A stretch of 64,000 bases of DNA from Mycobacterium ahvazicum (GTDB lineage: Bacteria > Actinomycetota > Actinomycetes > Mycobacteriales > Mycobacteriaceae). Positions within the stretch are counted from its first letter, which is position 1, and each line of letters opens with the position of its first letter. Positions 1-7,834 of the stretch are shown here, piece by piece. The stretch covers positions 558,001 to 622,000 of the forward strand of contig NZ_FXEG02000005.1 in assembly GCF_900176255.2 (NCBI RefSeq), read 5' to 3'. The position numbers and the translations under genes are program-made. Below the pieces are notes generated by a model that saw only the letters and a list, made by a program, of their open reading frames with translations, made no database searches and had not been told where the DNA came from.

Positions 1-29
1 TCGCTCTCGTATGGAGGTATGTCAAGGCT

Positions 30-707
30 GTGACGAGTTCGGGTAGCGGCTCGCAAACGCTCGCGAGGGGAATCACCGCGCTGCAGATAGTGGCGGATTC
101 CCCGACCGGCCTGACCGTCCAACAGCTCGCTGACCAGGTCGGCGTGCACCGGACCATCGCCTACCGATTGCTCTCGACACTGTCCCAATTCCGCTTGGTG
201 GCCAAGGGCGACGACGGGCGATACCGGCCGGCCGCCGGCCTCGCCGTGCTCGGTGCCTCATTCGACCGCAACGTGCGCCAGCTGAGTCTGCCGACGCTGC
301 GGGCCTTGGCCGACGAGCTGGGTACCACCGTGTCCTTACTGGTCGCCGAGGGCGATCAACAGGTGGCGATCGCGGTGATCGTGCCGAGCCACGTGGCCTA
401 CCAACTGTCCTTCCACGAGGGCAGCCGGTACCCGCTGGACCGCGGCGCCGCCGGAATCGCCTTGCTGGCAAGCCTGCCGCCACGCCCAGGTGAACGGGAA
501 CTGGTGTCGAGGGCACGCGAGCGCGGCTGGGTGACGACCTATGGCGAGATCGAGCCCAACACCTACGGCCTGGCCGTGGCGGTCCACCGTCCGGCGCCGT
601 CCCCGCCGACGTGCATCAACCTCATCTCCCATCGGGAGGACGTCGTGATGCGCGGCAGGGAAGCGGTCGTCAAAGCCGCGAAGCAGTTGTCCGAGCTGCT
701 GAGCTGA
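30..707 (+). CDS. IclR-family transcriptional regulator
   Basis: A 225-residue DNA-binding regulator. An N-terminal winged helix (about residues 8-65, with LTVQQLADQVGVHRTIAYRL as the helix-turn-helix) is followed by a short IclR effector-binding domain. The GTG start at 30 has GGAGG about 12 bases upstream. The protein is somewhat shorter than the usual 250 residues, the loss being in the effector domain. The gene ends 14 bases before a KstD-like flavoprotein gene on the same strand, so it probably controls that gene in response to an aromatic or steroid-like acid; the ligand is not evident. The family call is firm, the target is inferred. Confidence 0.88.
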   Translation: MTSSGSGSQTLARGITALQIVADSPTGLTVQQLADQVGVHRTIAYRLLSTLSQFRLVAKGDDGRYRPAAGLAVLGASFDRNVRQLSLPTLRALADELGTTVSLLVAEGDQQVAIAVIVPSHVAYQLSFHEGSRYPLDRGAAGIALLASLPPRPGERELVSRARERGWVTTYGEIEPNTYGLAVAVHRPAPSPPTCINLISHREDVVMRGREAVVKAAKQLSELLS

Positions 708-721
708 AGGGATTGCAGTTG

Positions 722-2335
722 ATGTCTTGGGATTCCGAAGTCGATGTCGTCGTGCTCGGCACTGGCGGGGCCGGGCTCCCCGCCGCGCTGTCCGCGGTGG
801 CCGCCGGCGCCTCCGTCGAGGTGTTCGAGAAGGCCCCGACCGTGGGCGGGACCACCGCGGTGTCGGGTGGCATCATCTGGATCCCCGCCCATAACCGTTG
901 TCCCGAGGGCGAATTGACGCAAGCCGACGCGTTGCGGTACCTGCGTGCGCAGTCCCTCGGGCAGATGGACGATGCCCTGCTCGAAACGTTCGTGCGAACC
1001 GGTCCGACCATGCTGGAATTCGTGGAGGAGCACAGCGCCCTGCGCTTCGACGTCGCCGCCGGTTTCCCCGATTACCGGCCGGAGCTGCCCGGCGGACAGC
1101 CGACCGGCGGCCGGTCCCTGAGTGCGGGGCCGTTCGACCTCAACAACATCGGCGAGTGGGGCCAACGGATTACCTCGTTTCCCGCCGACTGGTCCAACGT
1201 CGGTATCGACGCCGAAACCCGAGCACGGCTACACGTGCAGATCGAGGAAGGCAGCGACCTGTGCGTCGCCGGCACCGCGCTGATCGCGGGACTGCTCAAG
1301 GGTTTACTGGATGCCGGGGTGACCCCGCACACCAACGCTCGCGCCGAGGAACTCATCGCCGAGGGCGGGGAGATCACCGGCGTGCGAATTGCCTTGGCCA
1401 GCAGGCAGATCAACGTGCACGCGCGCCGCGGGGTCGTCCTCGCCGTCGGCGGCTTCGAGTGGGACCCCGGCCTGGTGCAGGCATTCCTGCGCGGCCCGAT
1501 GCACGGTCCGGTCTCGCCGCCGAATAACACCGGCGACGGGCTGCGGATGGCGATGGCACATGGTGCGGATCTGGCCAACATGGGCGAGGCATGGTGGGTC
1601 CCGATTGTGCAGATCCCCGGCGACACCATCGAAGGCAAGCAGCGCAGCCGCAGCGTGCGACTGGAGCGGACCCGGCCGAGAAGCATCATCGTCAACCAAG
1701 CCGGACACCGCTTCGTCAACGAGGCATGCGATTACAACTCGATGGCCGGCGCGTTCCAGTACCTGGATCCCCACGGGGGCTATGTCAATGATCGCGGCTG
1801 GATAGTGTTCGACTCAGTTCACCTGCAGCGCTACGGATTTCTGGGTGTCGCTCCCGGCGAGCCGGTTCCGGACTGGTTCTGCGAGTCCGCGGACCTGAAC
1901 GAATTGGGAGCCAAGACCGGTATCGACGCCGAAGGTCTGATCCGCACGATCGACGACTGGAACCGCCATGTCGCCGCGGGGGCGGATCCGGACTTCGGCC
2001 GCGGTTCCAGTGCGTACGACGGCTATTGGGGTGATGACAGCGCCACCACGGCTGCCGGCAAGACGCTCGGCCCGATCGACACCGCGCCGTACTACGCCGT
2101 GCCGGTGTCGATCGGGGCGATGGGCACTAAGGGCGGGCCGCGTACCGACCACGACGGCCGCGTCCTGCATGTCAATGGGGAACCGATCCCGGGCCTGTTC
2201 GCCGCGGGCAACGCGATGGCCGGGGCGACCGGCCGCGCCTACGGAGGTGCCGGCGGAACCCTGGGTCCGGCAATGGTTTTCGGCTATCGGGCGGGTTACG
2301 CCGCCGCCACCGGAAAGTCTGTCGACCTGAAGTAG
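722..2335 (+). CDS. FAD-dependent oxidoreductase, 3-ketosteroid delta1-dehydrogenase (KstD)-like
   Basis: A 537-residue flavoprotein of the fumarate reductase/KstD superfamily, which introduces a double bond next to a carbonyl. The FAD-binding Rossmann motif VVVLGTGGAGLPAALSA lies near the N terminus, followed by the acidic strand end VEVFEK. The C-terminal FAD motif GLFAAGNAMAGATGRAYGG is present, with the family Tyr-Gly-Gly-Ala-Gly-Gly stretch near the end. The reading frame is open from 611, but homologous sequence begins at ATG 722, just after the IclR stop. Substrate is unknown: many mycobacterial paralogues act on steroid rings, others on different cyclic ketones. Probably co-transcribed with the IclR gene. 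Confidence 0.82.
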   Translation: MSWDSEVDVVVLGTGGAGLPAALSAVAAGASVEVFEKAPTVGGTTAVSGGIIWIPAHNRCPEGELTQADALRYLRAQSLGQMDDALLETFVRTGPTMLEFVEEHSALRFDVAAGFPDYRPELPGGQPTGGRSLSAGPFDLNNIGEWGQRITSFPADWSNVGIDAETRARLHVQIEEGSDLCVAGTALIAGLLKGLLDAGVTPHTNARAEELIAEGGEITGVRIALASRQINVHARRGVVLAVGGFEWDPGLVQAFLRGPMHGPVSPPNNTGDGLRMAMAHGADLANMGEAWWVPIVQIPGDTIEGKQRSRSVRLERTRPRSIIVNQAGHRFVNEACDYNSMAGAFQYLDPHGGYVNDRGWIVFDSVHLQRYGFLGVAPGEPVPDWFCESADLNELGAKTGIDAEGLIRTIDDWNRHVAAGADPDFGRGSSAYDGYWGDDSATTAAGKTLGPIDTAPYYAVPVSIGAMGTKGGPRTDHDGRVLHVNGEPIPGLFAAGNAMAGATGRAYGGAGGTLGPAMVFGYRAGYAAATGKSVDLK

Positions 2336-2339
2336 GAGT

Positions 2340-3614
2340 TCATCCCTTCAGTGGCACTTCGACGCAGATATGAGTGCCCACCGGGGCGTCGAGGATCGCA
2401 AAGATGCCACCGGCCGCGTCCACCCGGGTCCGGTGTGACTCCAATCCGATGTGGCCCTCGCCGAGGCGGCGCGCCATGGTCTCGGCGTTGAAGCCCACGC
2501 CATCGTCGGTCACGTTCAACACACATTTGCCGTCGGTCACCCCCAGCGTGACCGATGCGTGCCGGGCCTTCGAGTGGTGCACGACATTGGACAGCAGTTC
2601 GCGCACGGCGCCGAAGACGATCCGGTCGATCTCGTCGCGGATCGGATAATCGATGTCGGTACTGACCTCGATGCCCGACCGTCGCTGGGTGTAAGCGGCC
2701 AGTTCCTGCACCGCGGCACCCAACCCGGCCTGCTCCAGCACCGCCGGATGTAACTCAAAAGTCGCCTGCCGCAAGCTCTGCGAGGCGATCTGAAGACCGG
2801 AGAGCGCACGCTCGACACGTTCATCGCCGGGATAGGCGGCCCTGAGTTCGACGACCTCCTGCCGCACGGCCAGCACGTCTTGCAGGGGTCCGTCGTGAAT
2901 GGATTCCGAAATGCGGCGCTGTAGCACGTCGGACGCGGTCATCGTCTGAGCCAGCAATTCCTCCCGCAACGCGCTCAGCCCAGCGATCGCGCGTGTATGC
3001 CGCTCCTCCATCCGCACCGCCATATAGGCCGTGCCGCAGAGGCAGGCGTAAAGGGTGAACCGGAACAAGCACTCGGCAAGTCCGAATTCTTCTCGCATGA
3101 ACGGATCTTCCAGCACCGCAACAAGAAACCCGGCCATCGAGCAGGCCAATACCACGGCCGCCCGCCGCGACGAGGTATCCAGGCCGATGAAGATGGGCAG
3201 CAGCATCATGATCAGCAATGGATCGATGCGGTCTGTGGACAACACCTGAAAGACCGTCAACGTTGCGACGTCCACGATGGTGAATGCGAATGGCTCGAGT
3301 CGGCCTATCCCGATCAAGCGCCCCCGCTGGAGCCATTGAAAGGGAGAAAACGCCCGGGCCAAAGCAAACTGTGCGACAAGTGCGTACAGAACAATCAATA
3401 GGGCCTGTTGCGGCCATTCATACCGCGGGGTGCCGATAATCATGGCCGCGATCATCAGCCCCACCACGCCGATCCGAATCACCGACGCGATCCGATACGA
3501 GCGCAGCTGGTGAATCCTGCGTACCCGGTGCAGCTCTGCGTCGCTGGTATCCGCCACGCGAACACAGTACTCATCTGTGCGCGCCCCTCCCGGGCTAAGC
3601 GGCAAAACCCCCAT
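2340..3614 (-). CDS. Membrane sensor histidine kinase, HisKA_3 (NarL-partner) type
   Basis: A 424-residue kinase with several N-terminal membrane segments (about residues 42-61, 68-86, 108-127, 132-147, 152-168, 180-200). The dimerisation/phosphoacceptor box has the IHDGPLQ core, with His240 the likely phosphorylated residue. The HATPase domain shows the N-box RELLSNVVHHS (Asn343) and the G-box DDGVGF (370-375). ATG 3614 has GGAGAA just upstream; an in-frame GTG at 3557 is a possible shorter start. It is divergent from, and only 56 bases away from, an orphan-looking NarL regulator, so the two are almost certainly partners. The stimulus is unknown; sensing probably involves the membrane domain because there is no large extracellular loop. 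Confidence 0.88.
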   Translation of the reverse strand: MGVLPLSPGGARTDEYCVRVADTSDAELHRVRRIHQLRSYRIASVIRIGVVGLMIAAMIIGTPRYEWPQQALLIVLYALVAQFALARAFSPFQWLQRGRLIGIGRLEPFAFTIVDVATLTVFQVLSTDRIDPLLIMMLLPIFIGLDTSSRRAAVVLACSMAGFLVAVLEDPFMREEFGLAECLFRFTLYACLCGTAYMAVRMEERHTRAIAGLSALREELLAQTMTASDVLQRRISESIHDGPLQDVLAVRQEVVELRAAYPGDERVERALSGLQIASQSLRQATFELHPAVLEQAGLGAAVQELAAYTQRRSGIEVSTDIDYPIRDEIDRIVFGAVRELLSNVVHHSKARHASVTLGVTDGKCVLNVTDDGVGFNAETMARRLGEGHIGLESHRTRVDAAGGIFAILDAPVGTHICVEVPLKG

Positions 3615-3670
3615 CAGGTTCTCCGCGGCGACAATCTGCGCTGGTGCGGCAAACCGCTACACTGACCGCC

Positions 3671-4324
3671 ATGGCCGGCGCAGCAACGCCCGAGAAGGTC
3701 AGCGTCGTTGTCGGCGATGACCACCCGCTCTTTCGGGAGGGGGTGGTGCGCGCACTCGCGCTCAGCGGTGAGGTGAACGTCGTCGGCGAGGCGGACGACG
3801 GCACGCAAGCGCTGGAATTGATCAAGGAGCACCGGCCCGACGTCGCGTTGCTCGACTTCCGGATGCCCGGCATGGACGGGGCCCAGGTGGCCGCCGCGGT
3901 GCGAAGCAACGACTTGCCCACCCGCGTGCTGCTGCTGTCCGCCCATGACGAGGCGGCCATCGTGTACCAAGCGCTGCAGCAGGGCGCGGCCGGCTTCCTG
4001 CTCAAGGATTCGACACGCACCGAGATCGTCAAAGCCGTGCTCGATTGCGCGAACGGGAACGACGTGGTGGCGCCCTCTCTTGCCGGAGGCCTCGCCGCGC
4101 AGATTCGGCAACGAGCCGAACCGTCGGCTCCTGTCCTGTCCGCTCGCGAGCGCGAGGTGCTCAATCGGATTGCGCGCGGTCAAAGCATCCCCGCGATCGC
4201 CGGCGAGCTGTTCGTCGCGCCGTCCACAGTGAAAACCCACGTGCAGCGGCTATACGAGAAGCTCGGGGTCAGCGACCGGGCGGCAGCTGTCGCCGAGGCG
4301 ATGCGCCAAGGTCTGCTCAACTAG
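3671..4324 (+). CDS. NarL/LuxR-type response regulator
   Basis: A 217-residue two-domain regulator. The receiver domain carries the acidic pair GDDHPLF near residues 15-21, phosphoacceptor Asp62 in LLDFRMPGMDG and the conserved Lys in GFLLKDST. The C-terminal LuxR helix-turn-helix reads LSAREREVLNRIARG and then PSTVKTHVQRLYEKLGV. ATG 3671 is preferred over an upstream in-frame start at 3644 because the receiver fold begins here. It is divergent from the histidine kinase, which is probably its phosphodonor. Its last 8 bases overlap the end of the convergent E1-alpha-like gene. Confidence 0.9.
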   Translation: MAGAATPEKVSVVVGDDHPLFREGVVRALALSGEVNVVGEADDGTQALELIKEHRPDVALLDFRMPGMDGAQVAAAVRSNDLPTRVLLLSAHDEAAIVYQALQQGAAGFLLKDSTRTEIVKAVLDCANGNDVVAPSLAGGLAAQIRQRAEPSAPVLSAREREVLNRIARGQSIPAIAGELFVAPSTVKTHVQRLYEKLGVSDRAAAVAEAMRQGLLN

Positions 4325-5216
4325 CGGCCGGCCAGACCTCGGGCTCCCGAATCGGCTCCGGCTGCTCTTCGGCCAGCATCGCTTTGGCGTGGGCTTCGGC
4401 CTCGGCGACCAGGTGCCGAGCCCGGCGCTCCAGCTCGTAGAGGTGGCCGGCGCTGATGCCGGCGCCGATCAGGCGCTGCCTTTCGAAGACCAGGGGGTCG
4501 ACCGAGGAGACGCCGTTCGTACGCTTTGTCATCGCCTGAACCAGAACGGGACCCCCGCCCTCGCCCGCGCGTCGCACTGCCTCGGCGACCGAGTCACGAA
4601 CCGCCTCAACGTCGTTGCCGTCGACAGAGAGCACCGGGATGCCGTGGCACTCGGCCGCGTAGTTGTCCTGACGGGCGTTCTCGACGACGAACACCACCGG
4701 AAGCTGCCAGGACACCGCGATGTGCGCGGCCTCGGCGAAGTCCGCGGACTTCACGTCACGAGTTTCCATGGCGCACACCGTAACCCGGCCATCGTCGAGC
4801 AATTGCTTGCCGTAGGCATGTCCGACGGCCAGCAGCGGGGACTGCTGCAAAGCACTTTGGGTTGCCGACAACCCGCGAACCGACGCCGCGAACGAAGCGT
4901 CCTCGTCATCGTCCGGACCGAAGCCCGGCCCGGACAGCGCGGCGATGGCCGGGCCCAGCGGGAGCGCGCAAGCGACCTGCTGAGCGTGCTGCAGATGAAC
5001 GATGCCGGTGGTCATGACGTCACCCGGGCGAAGTGCCGCCGCGGTTCCGATGGCAACGGCCTCCTGGCCGAATGCGGCCTGGACGGGCTGGTTGAGGCGA
5101 CCGTCGATGCGCAACTCCTCCACCGCCATGTCGAGCAGGCGCAGGACCCACATTTGGCGGTACATCTCCACCTGGTCACGCAACCGTGCCGCGGACAGTT
5201 CGGGTGTGCGAGTCAT
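4317..5216 (-). CDS. Degenerate pyruvate/2-oxoacid dehydrogenase E1-alpha homologue (probable pseudoenzyme)
   Basis: A 299-residue protein with the E1-alpha fold: an N-terminal helix region, GQEAVAIGTAAAL at about 50-62, and the LPVVFVVEN strand ending at Asn180. The thiamine diphosphate/Mg motif that should read Gly-Asp-Gly is Glu-Thr-Arg (151-153), so the metal-binding Asp is gone. The Tyr-Arg-x-His-Gly segment and the late phosphorylation-loop His region are also not recognisable. No E1-beta or E2 gene lies nearby. ATG 5216 has AAGGAG upstream. The reading frame is intact, so this looks like a retained non-catalytic paralogue or an enzyme with changed chemistry rather than a decayed gene. 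Confidence 0.7.
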   Translation of the reverse strand: MTRTPELSAARLRDQVEMYRQMWVLRLLDMAVEELRIDGRLNQPVQAAFGQEAVAIGTAAALRPGDVMTTGIVHLQHAQQVACALPLGPAIAALSGPGFGPDDDEDASFAASVRGLSATQSALQQSPLLAVGHAYGKQLLDDGRVTVCAMETRDVKSADFAEAAHIAVSWQLPVVFVVENARQDNYAAECHGIPVLSVDGNDVEAVRDSVAEAVRRAGEGGGPVLVQAMTKRTNGVSSVDPLVFERQRLIGAGISAGHLYELERRARHLVAEAEAHAKAMLAEEQPEPIREPEVWPAAS

Positions 5217-5319
5217 CTTGCGGGTCTCCTTAACTCGTCGTGGATACAAGAGTTAAGTTAGGCCGCTCCAGCTGGCTAAACCTCCGCTGATCGGGCCGGA
5301 ATCCGGATGAAAGCCCGTT

Positions 5320-5333
5320 CCCCCGATCGGGGG
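5320..5333. repeat. Perfect 14-bp palindrome, possible operator or weak terminator
   Basis: Five C, GATC, five G form a perfect palindrome. It lies between the stop of the MeaB-like gene and the start of the E1-alpha-like gene, both on the minus strand. It has no loop and no T tract, so an operator site for the E1-alpha-like gene is somewhat more likely than a terminator. No known regulator motif is recognised. Confidence 0.3.
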
Positions 5334-5344
5334 ACATGCAAGCC

Positions 5345-6232
5345 TCAATCCTGGCCCTGACCTGCGCGTAACAGCAGTCGCGCGGCGGCCGAGTACGGGT
5401 CGTCCTGGCCGTCGACCACCGACTGGGCGAGCGCGTCGAGGCCCGCCCGGGTCCTCAACTGGCTTTGGGCCAGGGACAGGATTTGAGCGCGGGCTCGCGC
5501 CACCCGACGCTCACGGTTGTCGGTGCGGTGGTGGTCGTCGATGACGGCGACGAGGTCGGCGACACCCTCACCTCGTGCGGCGATCAGGCTGACGATGGGC
5601 GCCTTGGTTTCAGCGCGCAGGTCCCGCACGGTCTGTTCGGCACCTTCGCGGTCGGCCTTGTTGACCGCGACGATGTCGGCGACTTCGAGCACCCCGGCCT
5701 TGGCGGCCTGGACGGCGTCTCCCGCTCCGGGGTTGAGGATCACGATGGTGGGGTCGGCGACGGCGGCGATCTCGATCTCCGACTGCCCCACCCCCACGGT
5801 TTCCAGCAGCACCAAGTCGTACCCGATCGCACCCAGCAGGCGGATGGCCGCCGGTACCGCGGCCGCCAAGCCTCCGAGATGTCCGCGACTTGCCACCGAG
5901 CGGATCAGCACGTCAGAGTCATTGATATGCGCGGCCATCCGAATGCGGTCACCCAGTAGCGCCCCGCCGCTGAACGGCGACGACGGGTCGACGGCCAACA
6001 CGGCCACCCGGGAGCCCCGCTCGCGATACGCGCCGACGAGGGCCGCAACCGTCGTCGACTTACCCGCGCCGGGCGGACCGGTAATTCCGACCACACGCAC
6101 GGTGAGAGCGCTTGCCGGACCGATGCCGGCCAGCACCTCGTCGCGCTGGTCGCCCTCCACGAGGCTGAGCAGCCGACCCGCCGCGCGCTGAGATCCGTTG
6201 CGCGCTGCGGCAATTAGATCGGCGATCGTCAT
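5345..6232 (-). CDS. MeaB/ArgK-family GTPase, chaperone of a B12-dependent acyl-CoA mutase
   Basis: A 295-residue G3E-type GTPase. The P-loop GPPGAGKST is at about 52-60, followed by VLAVDPSSPFSGGALLGDR, the switch element ETVGVGQSE and the guanine-specificity motif NKAD. Family members load cobalamin into, and protect, methylmalonyl-CoA-type mutases. A mutase lies at 16.1-18.1 kb with no chaperone gene of its own in between. The frame stays open to 6499, but homology begins at ATG 6232. Its promoter region carries the palindrome shared with the acyl-CoA ligase promoter, which ties it to that pathway. Family call is firm; the mutase partner is inferred. Confidence 0.88.
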   Translation of the reverse strand: MTIADLIAAARNGSQRAAGRLLSLVEGDQRDEVLAGIGPASALTVRVVGITGPPGAGKSTTVAALVGAYRERGSRVAVLAVDPSSPFSGGALLGDRIRMAAHINDSDVLIRSVASRGHLGGLAAAVPAAIRLLGAIGYDLVLLETVGVGQSEIEIAAVADPTIVILNPGAGDAVQAAKAGVLEVADIVAVNKADREGAEQTVRDLRAETKAPIVSLIAARGEGVADLVAVIDDHHRTDNRERRVARARAQILSLAQSQLRTRAGLDALAQSVVDGQDDPYSAAARLLLRAGQGQD

Positions 6233-6543
6233 GAAGACATTATGGAGCCGGTACCTCGATGACTGCTTCGGGCACGGGTTTCTCCAATTCGGCCGGCACA
6301 GTGCGCGGCTTCGAGAGCCGCCCACAGTTAATGAGAACGGTATTCTCTCATTACGAGAGTGCCAGTTGCAAGGCGTTCGCCGGACTCGAACCCTTCGCGG
6401 ACCCGCGAGATTGCAACCACCGACGATGCCACTAGGCAAATGCGGCGCTAGTTGCAGCCTCGCGGCGGCGTTTCCGGGCGGACTACGATTTCGTGCCATC
6501 GGCGGACACTGCTCTTTCGGATGTATGGAGGCGGCGGGCAGCC
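6233..6543. other. Intergenic region between divergent genes, with operator
   Basis: 311 bases separating the MeaB-like gene (minus) from the hydrolase gene (plus). It contains the palindromic operator at 6333-6347 and a tRNA-like fragment around 6382-6455 that does not fold as a tRNA. No coding sequence is evident apart from an alternative in-frame GTG start for the hydrolase at 6493. Confidence 0.6.
6333..6347. promoter_or_regulatory. Palindromic operator, copy 1 of a shared motif
   Basis: GAGAACGGTATTCTC is a near-perfect 15-bp inverted repeat in the divergent MeaB/hydrolase promoter region. With its flanks (TGAGAAnnGTATTCTCT) it matches the site at 12043-12057 at all but two central positions. 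This is typical of a TetR-type operator. The cognate regulator is not obvious in the window. Confidence 0.6.
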
Positions 6544-7413
6544 ATGACGCAATCAGAGGGGACCATCGCGGTTCCGGGCGGAAAAGTGTGGTTCAAGCGC
6601 GTCGGCGGTGGGGCGGGTCTTCCGCTGCTGGCGATTCACGGTGGGCCCGGCGTACCGCACAACTATTTGCTGTCGCTGGAACGCCTGGCCGATGAACGCG
6701 AGGTCATCTTCTGGGACCAGCTTGGCTGCGGGAATTCGGAGTGCCCGTCGGACACCACACTTTGGACGATGGACCGCTCGGTCGCCGAGGTGTCCGCCGT
6801 CGTCGGCGCGCTTGGCCTGGAACGCTTCCACGTCTTCGGCAACTCGTGGGGCGGAATGCTGGCGCAGCAGTACCTGCTCGACGTCCCGTCGACCGCGGCC
6901 AGCCTGACCATCTCGAACAGCATCGCGTCCATCCCCGCGTTCTCGGAGATGGTGGCCCGGCTCAAGCGCGACTTGGACCCGGACACTCAATCCGCCATCG
7001 ACCGACACGAGGCCGCCGGCACGACGCACTCGCCCGAATACCAGGACGCGATCCGCACCTGGAATGAGACGTATCTCTGCCGCGTCCGGCCGTGGCCACC
7101 AGAACTTCAGGATGCGTTCATCCGCATGGGCGCCGAAGTCTTCGAAACGATGTTCGGCCCCAGCGACTTTCGCATCGTCGGCAACGTCGGCAACTGGGAC
7201 GTATTCGACCGATTGACCGAGCTCGACCTGCCGACCCTCGTAGTAGCGGGCAGGTACGACGAATGCGACCACGAGCACATGTACGCCATGCATCGGCGCA
7301 TCAAAGACTCGCGGTTCGAGTTGTTCGAGTCGAGCTCACACATGCCGTTCATCGAGGAACCCGCGTTGTTCGACGAGGTGATGCGCGACTTCCTGGGCCA
7401 CCACGACGTTTGA
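6544..7413 (+). CDS. Alpha/beta hydrolase, proline iminopeptidase (S33) family
   Basis: A 289-residue alpha/beta hydrolase. The oxyanion motif HGGPG is near residues 37-41, the nucleophile elbow is GNSWGG, a late acid is in AGRYDECD and the catalytic His is in SSHMPFIE. These are the marks of proline iminopeptidase/tricorn-associated peptidases, although relatives also hydrolyse amides and esters. ATG 6544 lies downstream of GGAGG; an in-frame GTG at 6493 would add 17 residues lacking conservation. It is divergent from the MeaB-like gene across the shared operator, so it may belong to the same regulon rather than act as a general peptidase. Confidence 0.83.
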   Translation: MTQSEGTIAVPGGKVWFKRVGGGAGLPLLAIHGGPGVPHNYLLSLERLADEREVIFWDQLGCGNSECPSDTTLWTMDRSVAEVSAVVGALGLERFHVFGNSWGGMLAQQYLLDVPSTAASLTISNSIASIPAFSEMVARLKRDLDPDTQSAIDRHEAAGTTHSPEYQDAIRTWNETYLCRVRPWPPELQDAFIRMGAEVFETMFGPSDFRIVGNVGNWDVFDRLTELDLPTLVVAGRYDECDHEHMYAMHRRIKDSRFELFESSSHMPFIEEPALFDEVMRDFLGHHDV

Positions 7414-7488
7414 GACCGGACTCGAAGGCCGTTGTCGCTGGTGAACGGAGAAGGTGACCGACACCACACCCGACGCGCCGATTAAAAC

Positions 7489-7514
7489 GTTGTCCCGCCG
7501 GTCTCTTCGGGTAC
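7489..7514 (+). promoter_or_regulatory. SigF-like promoter of the CsbD-like gene
   Basis: GTTG at 7489-7492 and GGGTAC at 7509-7514, separated by 16 bases, resemble the mycobacterial SigF consensus (GTTT, 16-17 bases, GGGTAT). The expected start site is about 35 bases before the ATG at 7556. CsbD proteins belong to the general stress regulon of other bacteria, which supports the assignment. Confidence 0.5.
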
Positions 7515-7555
7515 GGGACATTAGACCAATAACTTCTCACGAAGGGGGTTCCATC

Positions 7556-7798
7556 ATGACTGAGCGCGACAATGGAATCGTGGAAGGCATCAAGGGCGTC
7601 ATCGAGGACGCGATCGGCAAGACCAAGGAAATCCTTGGCATCCTTGTCAACCACGAGGGTCTTCGTAAGGAAGGCCGCGCCCAGCAGGACAAGGCCAAGG
7701 CGCAGCGCGACGTGGCCAAGAAAGAGGCTCAGGCCGAGGCCGCCCGCGGGGCGGAGAAGACGGCCGAGGCCCGCGAAAAGGCTGCGGCCAAGAGCTGA
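7556..7798 (+). CDS. CsbD-like small stress protein
   Basis: An 80-residue, highly charged helical protein rich in Lys, Glu, Ala and Gln. The N-terminal part (GIVEGIKGVIEDAIGKTKE) resembles CsbD/microaggregate-binding proteins and the rest is an Ala/Glu/Lys coiled-coil-like tail. ATG 7556 follows a strong ribosome site, GAAGGGGG. A SigF-like promoter lies upstream. Proteins of this type accumulate under general or stationary-phase stress; biochemical function is not established. No Cys, no signal peptide, no membrane segment. Confidence 0.75.
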   Translation: MTERDNGIVEGIKGVIEDAIGKTKEILGILVNHEGLRKEGRAQQDKAKAQRDVAKKEAQAEAARGAEKTAEAREKAAAKS

Positions 7799-7834
7799 TC
7801 ACGCCTGTCGAAGAGCTGAGTCGCGTTGCGCGGC

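Noticed and set aside
6366..6455. tRNA-like sequence on the minus strand (GGTTCGAGTCC T-loop and a GCA-like anticodon loop)
   Set aside because: The T stem has two mismatches and no acceptor stem can be formed, so it is not a functional tRNA; possibly a decayed relic or chance.
6233..6499. N-terminal extension of the MeaB-like protein
   Set aside because: The frame is open but the extra 89 residues are low-similarity Arg/Pro-rich sequence, and the region contains the operator.
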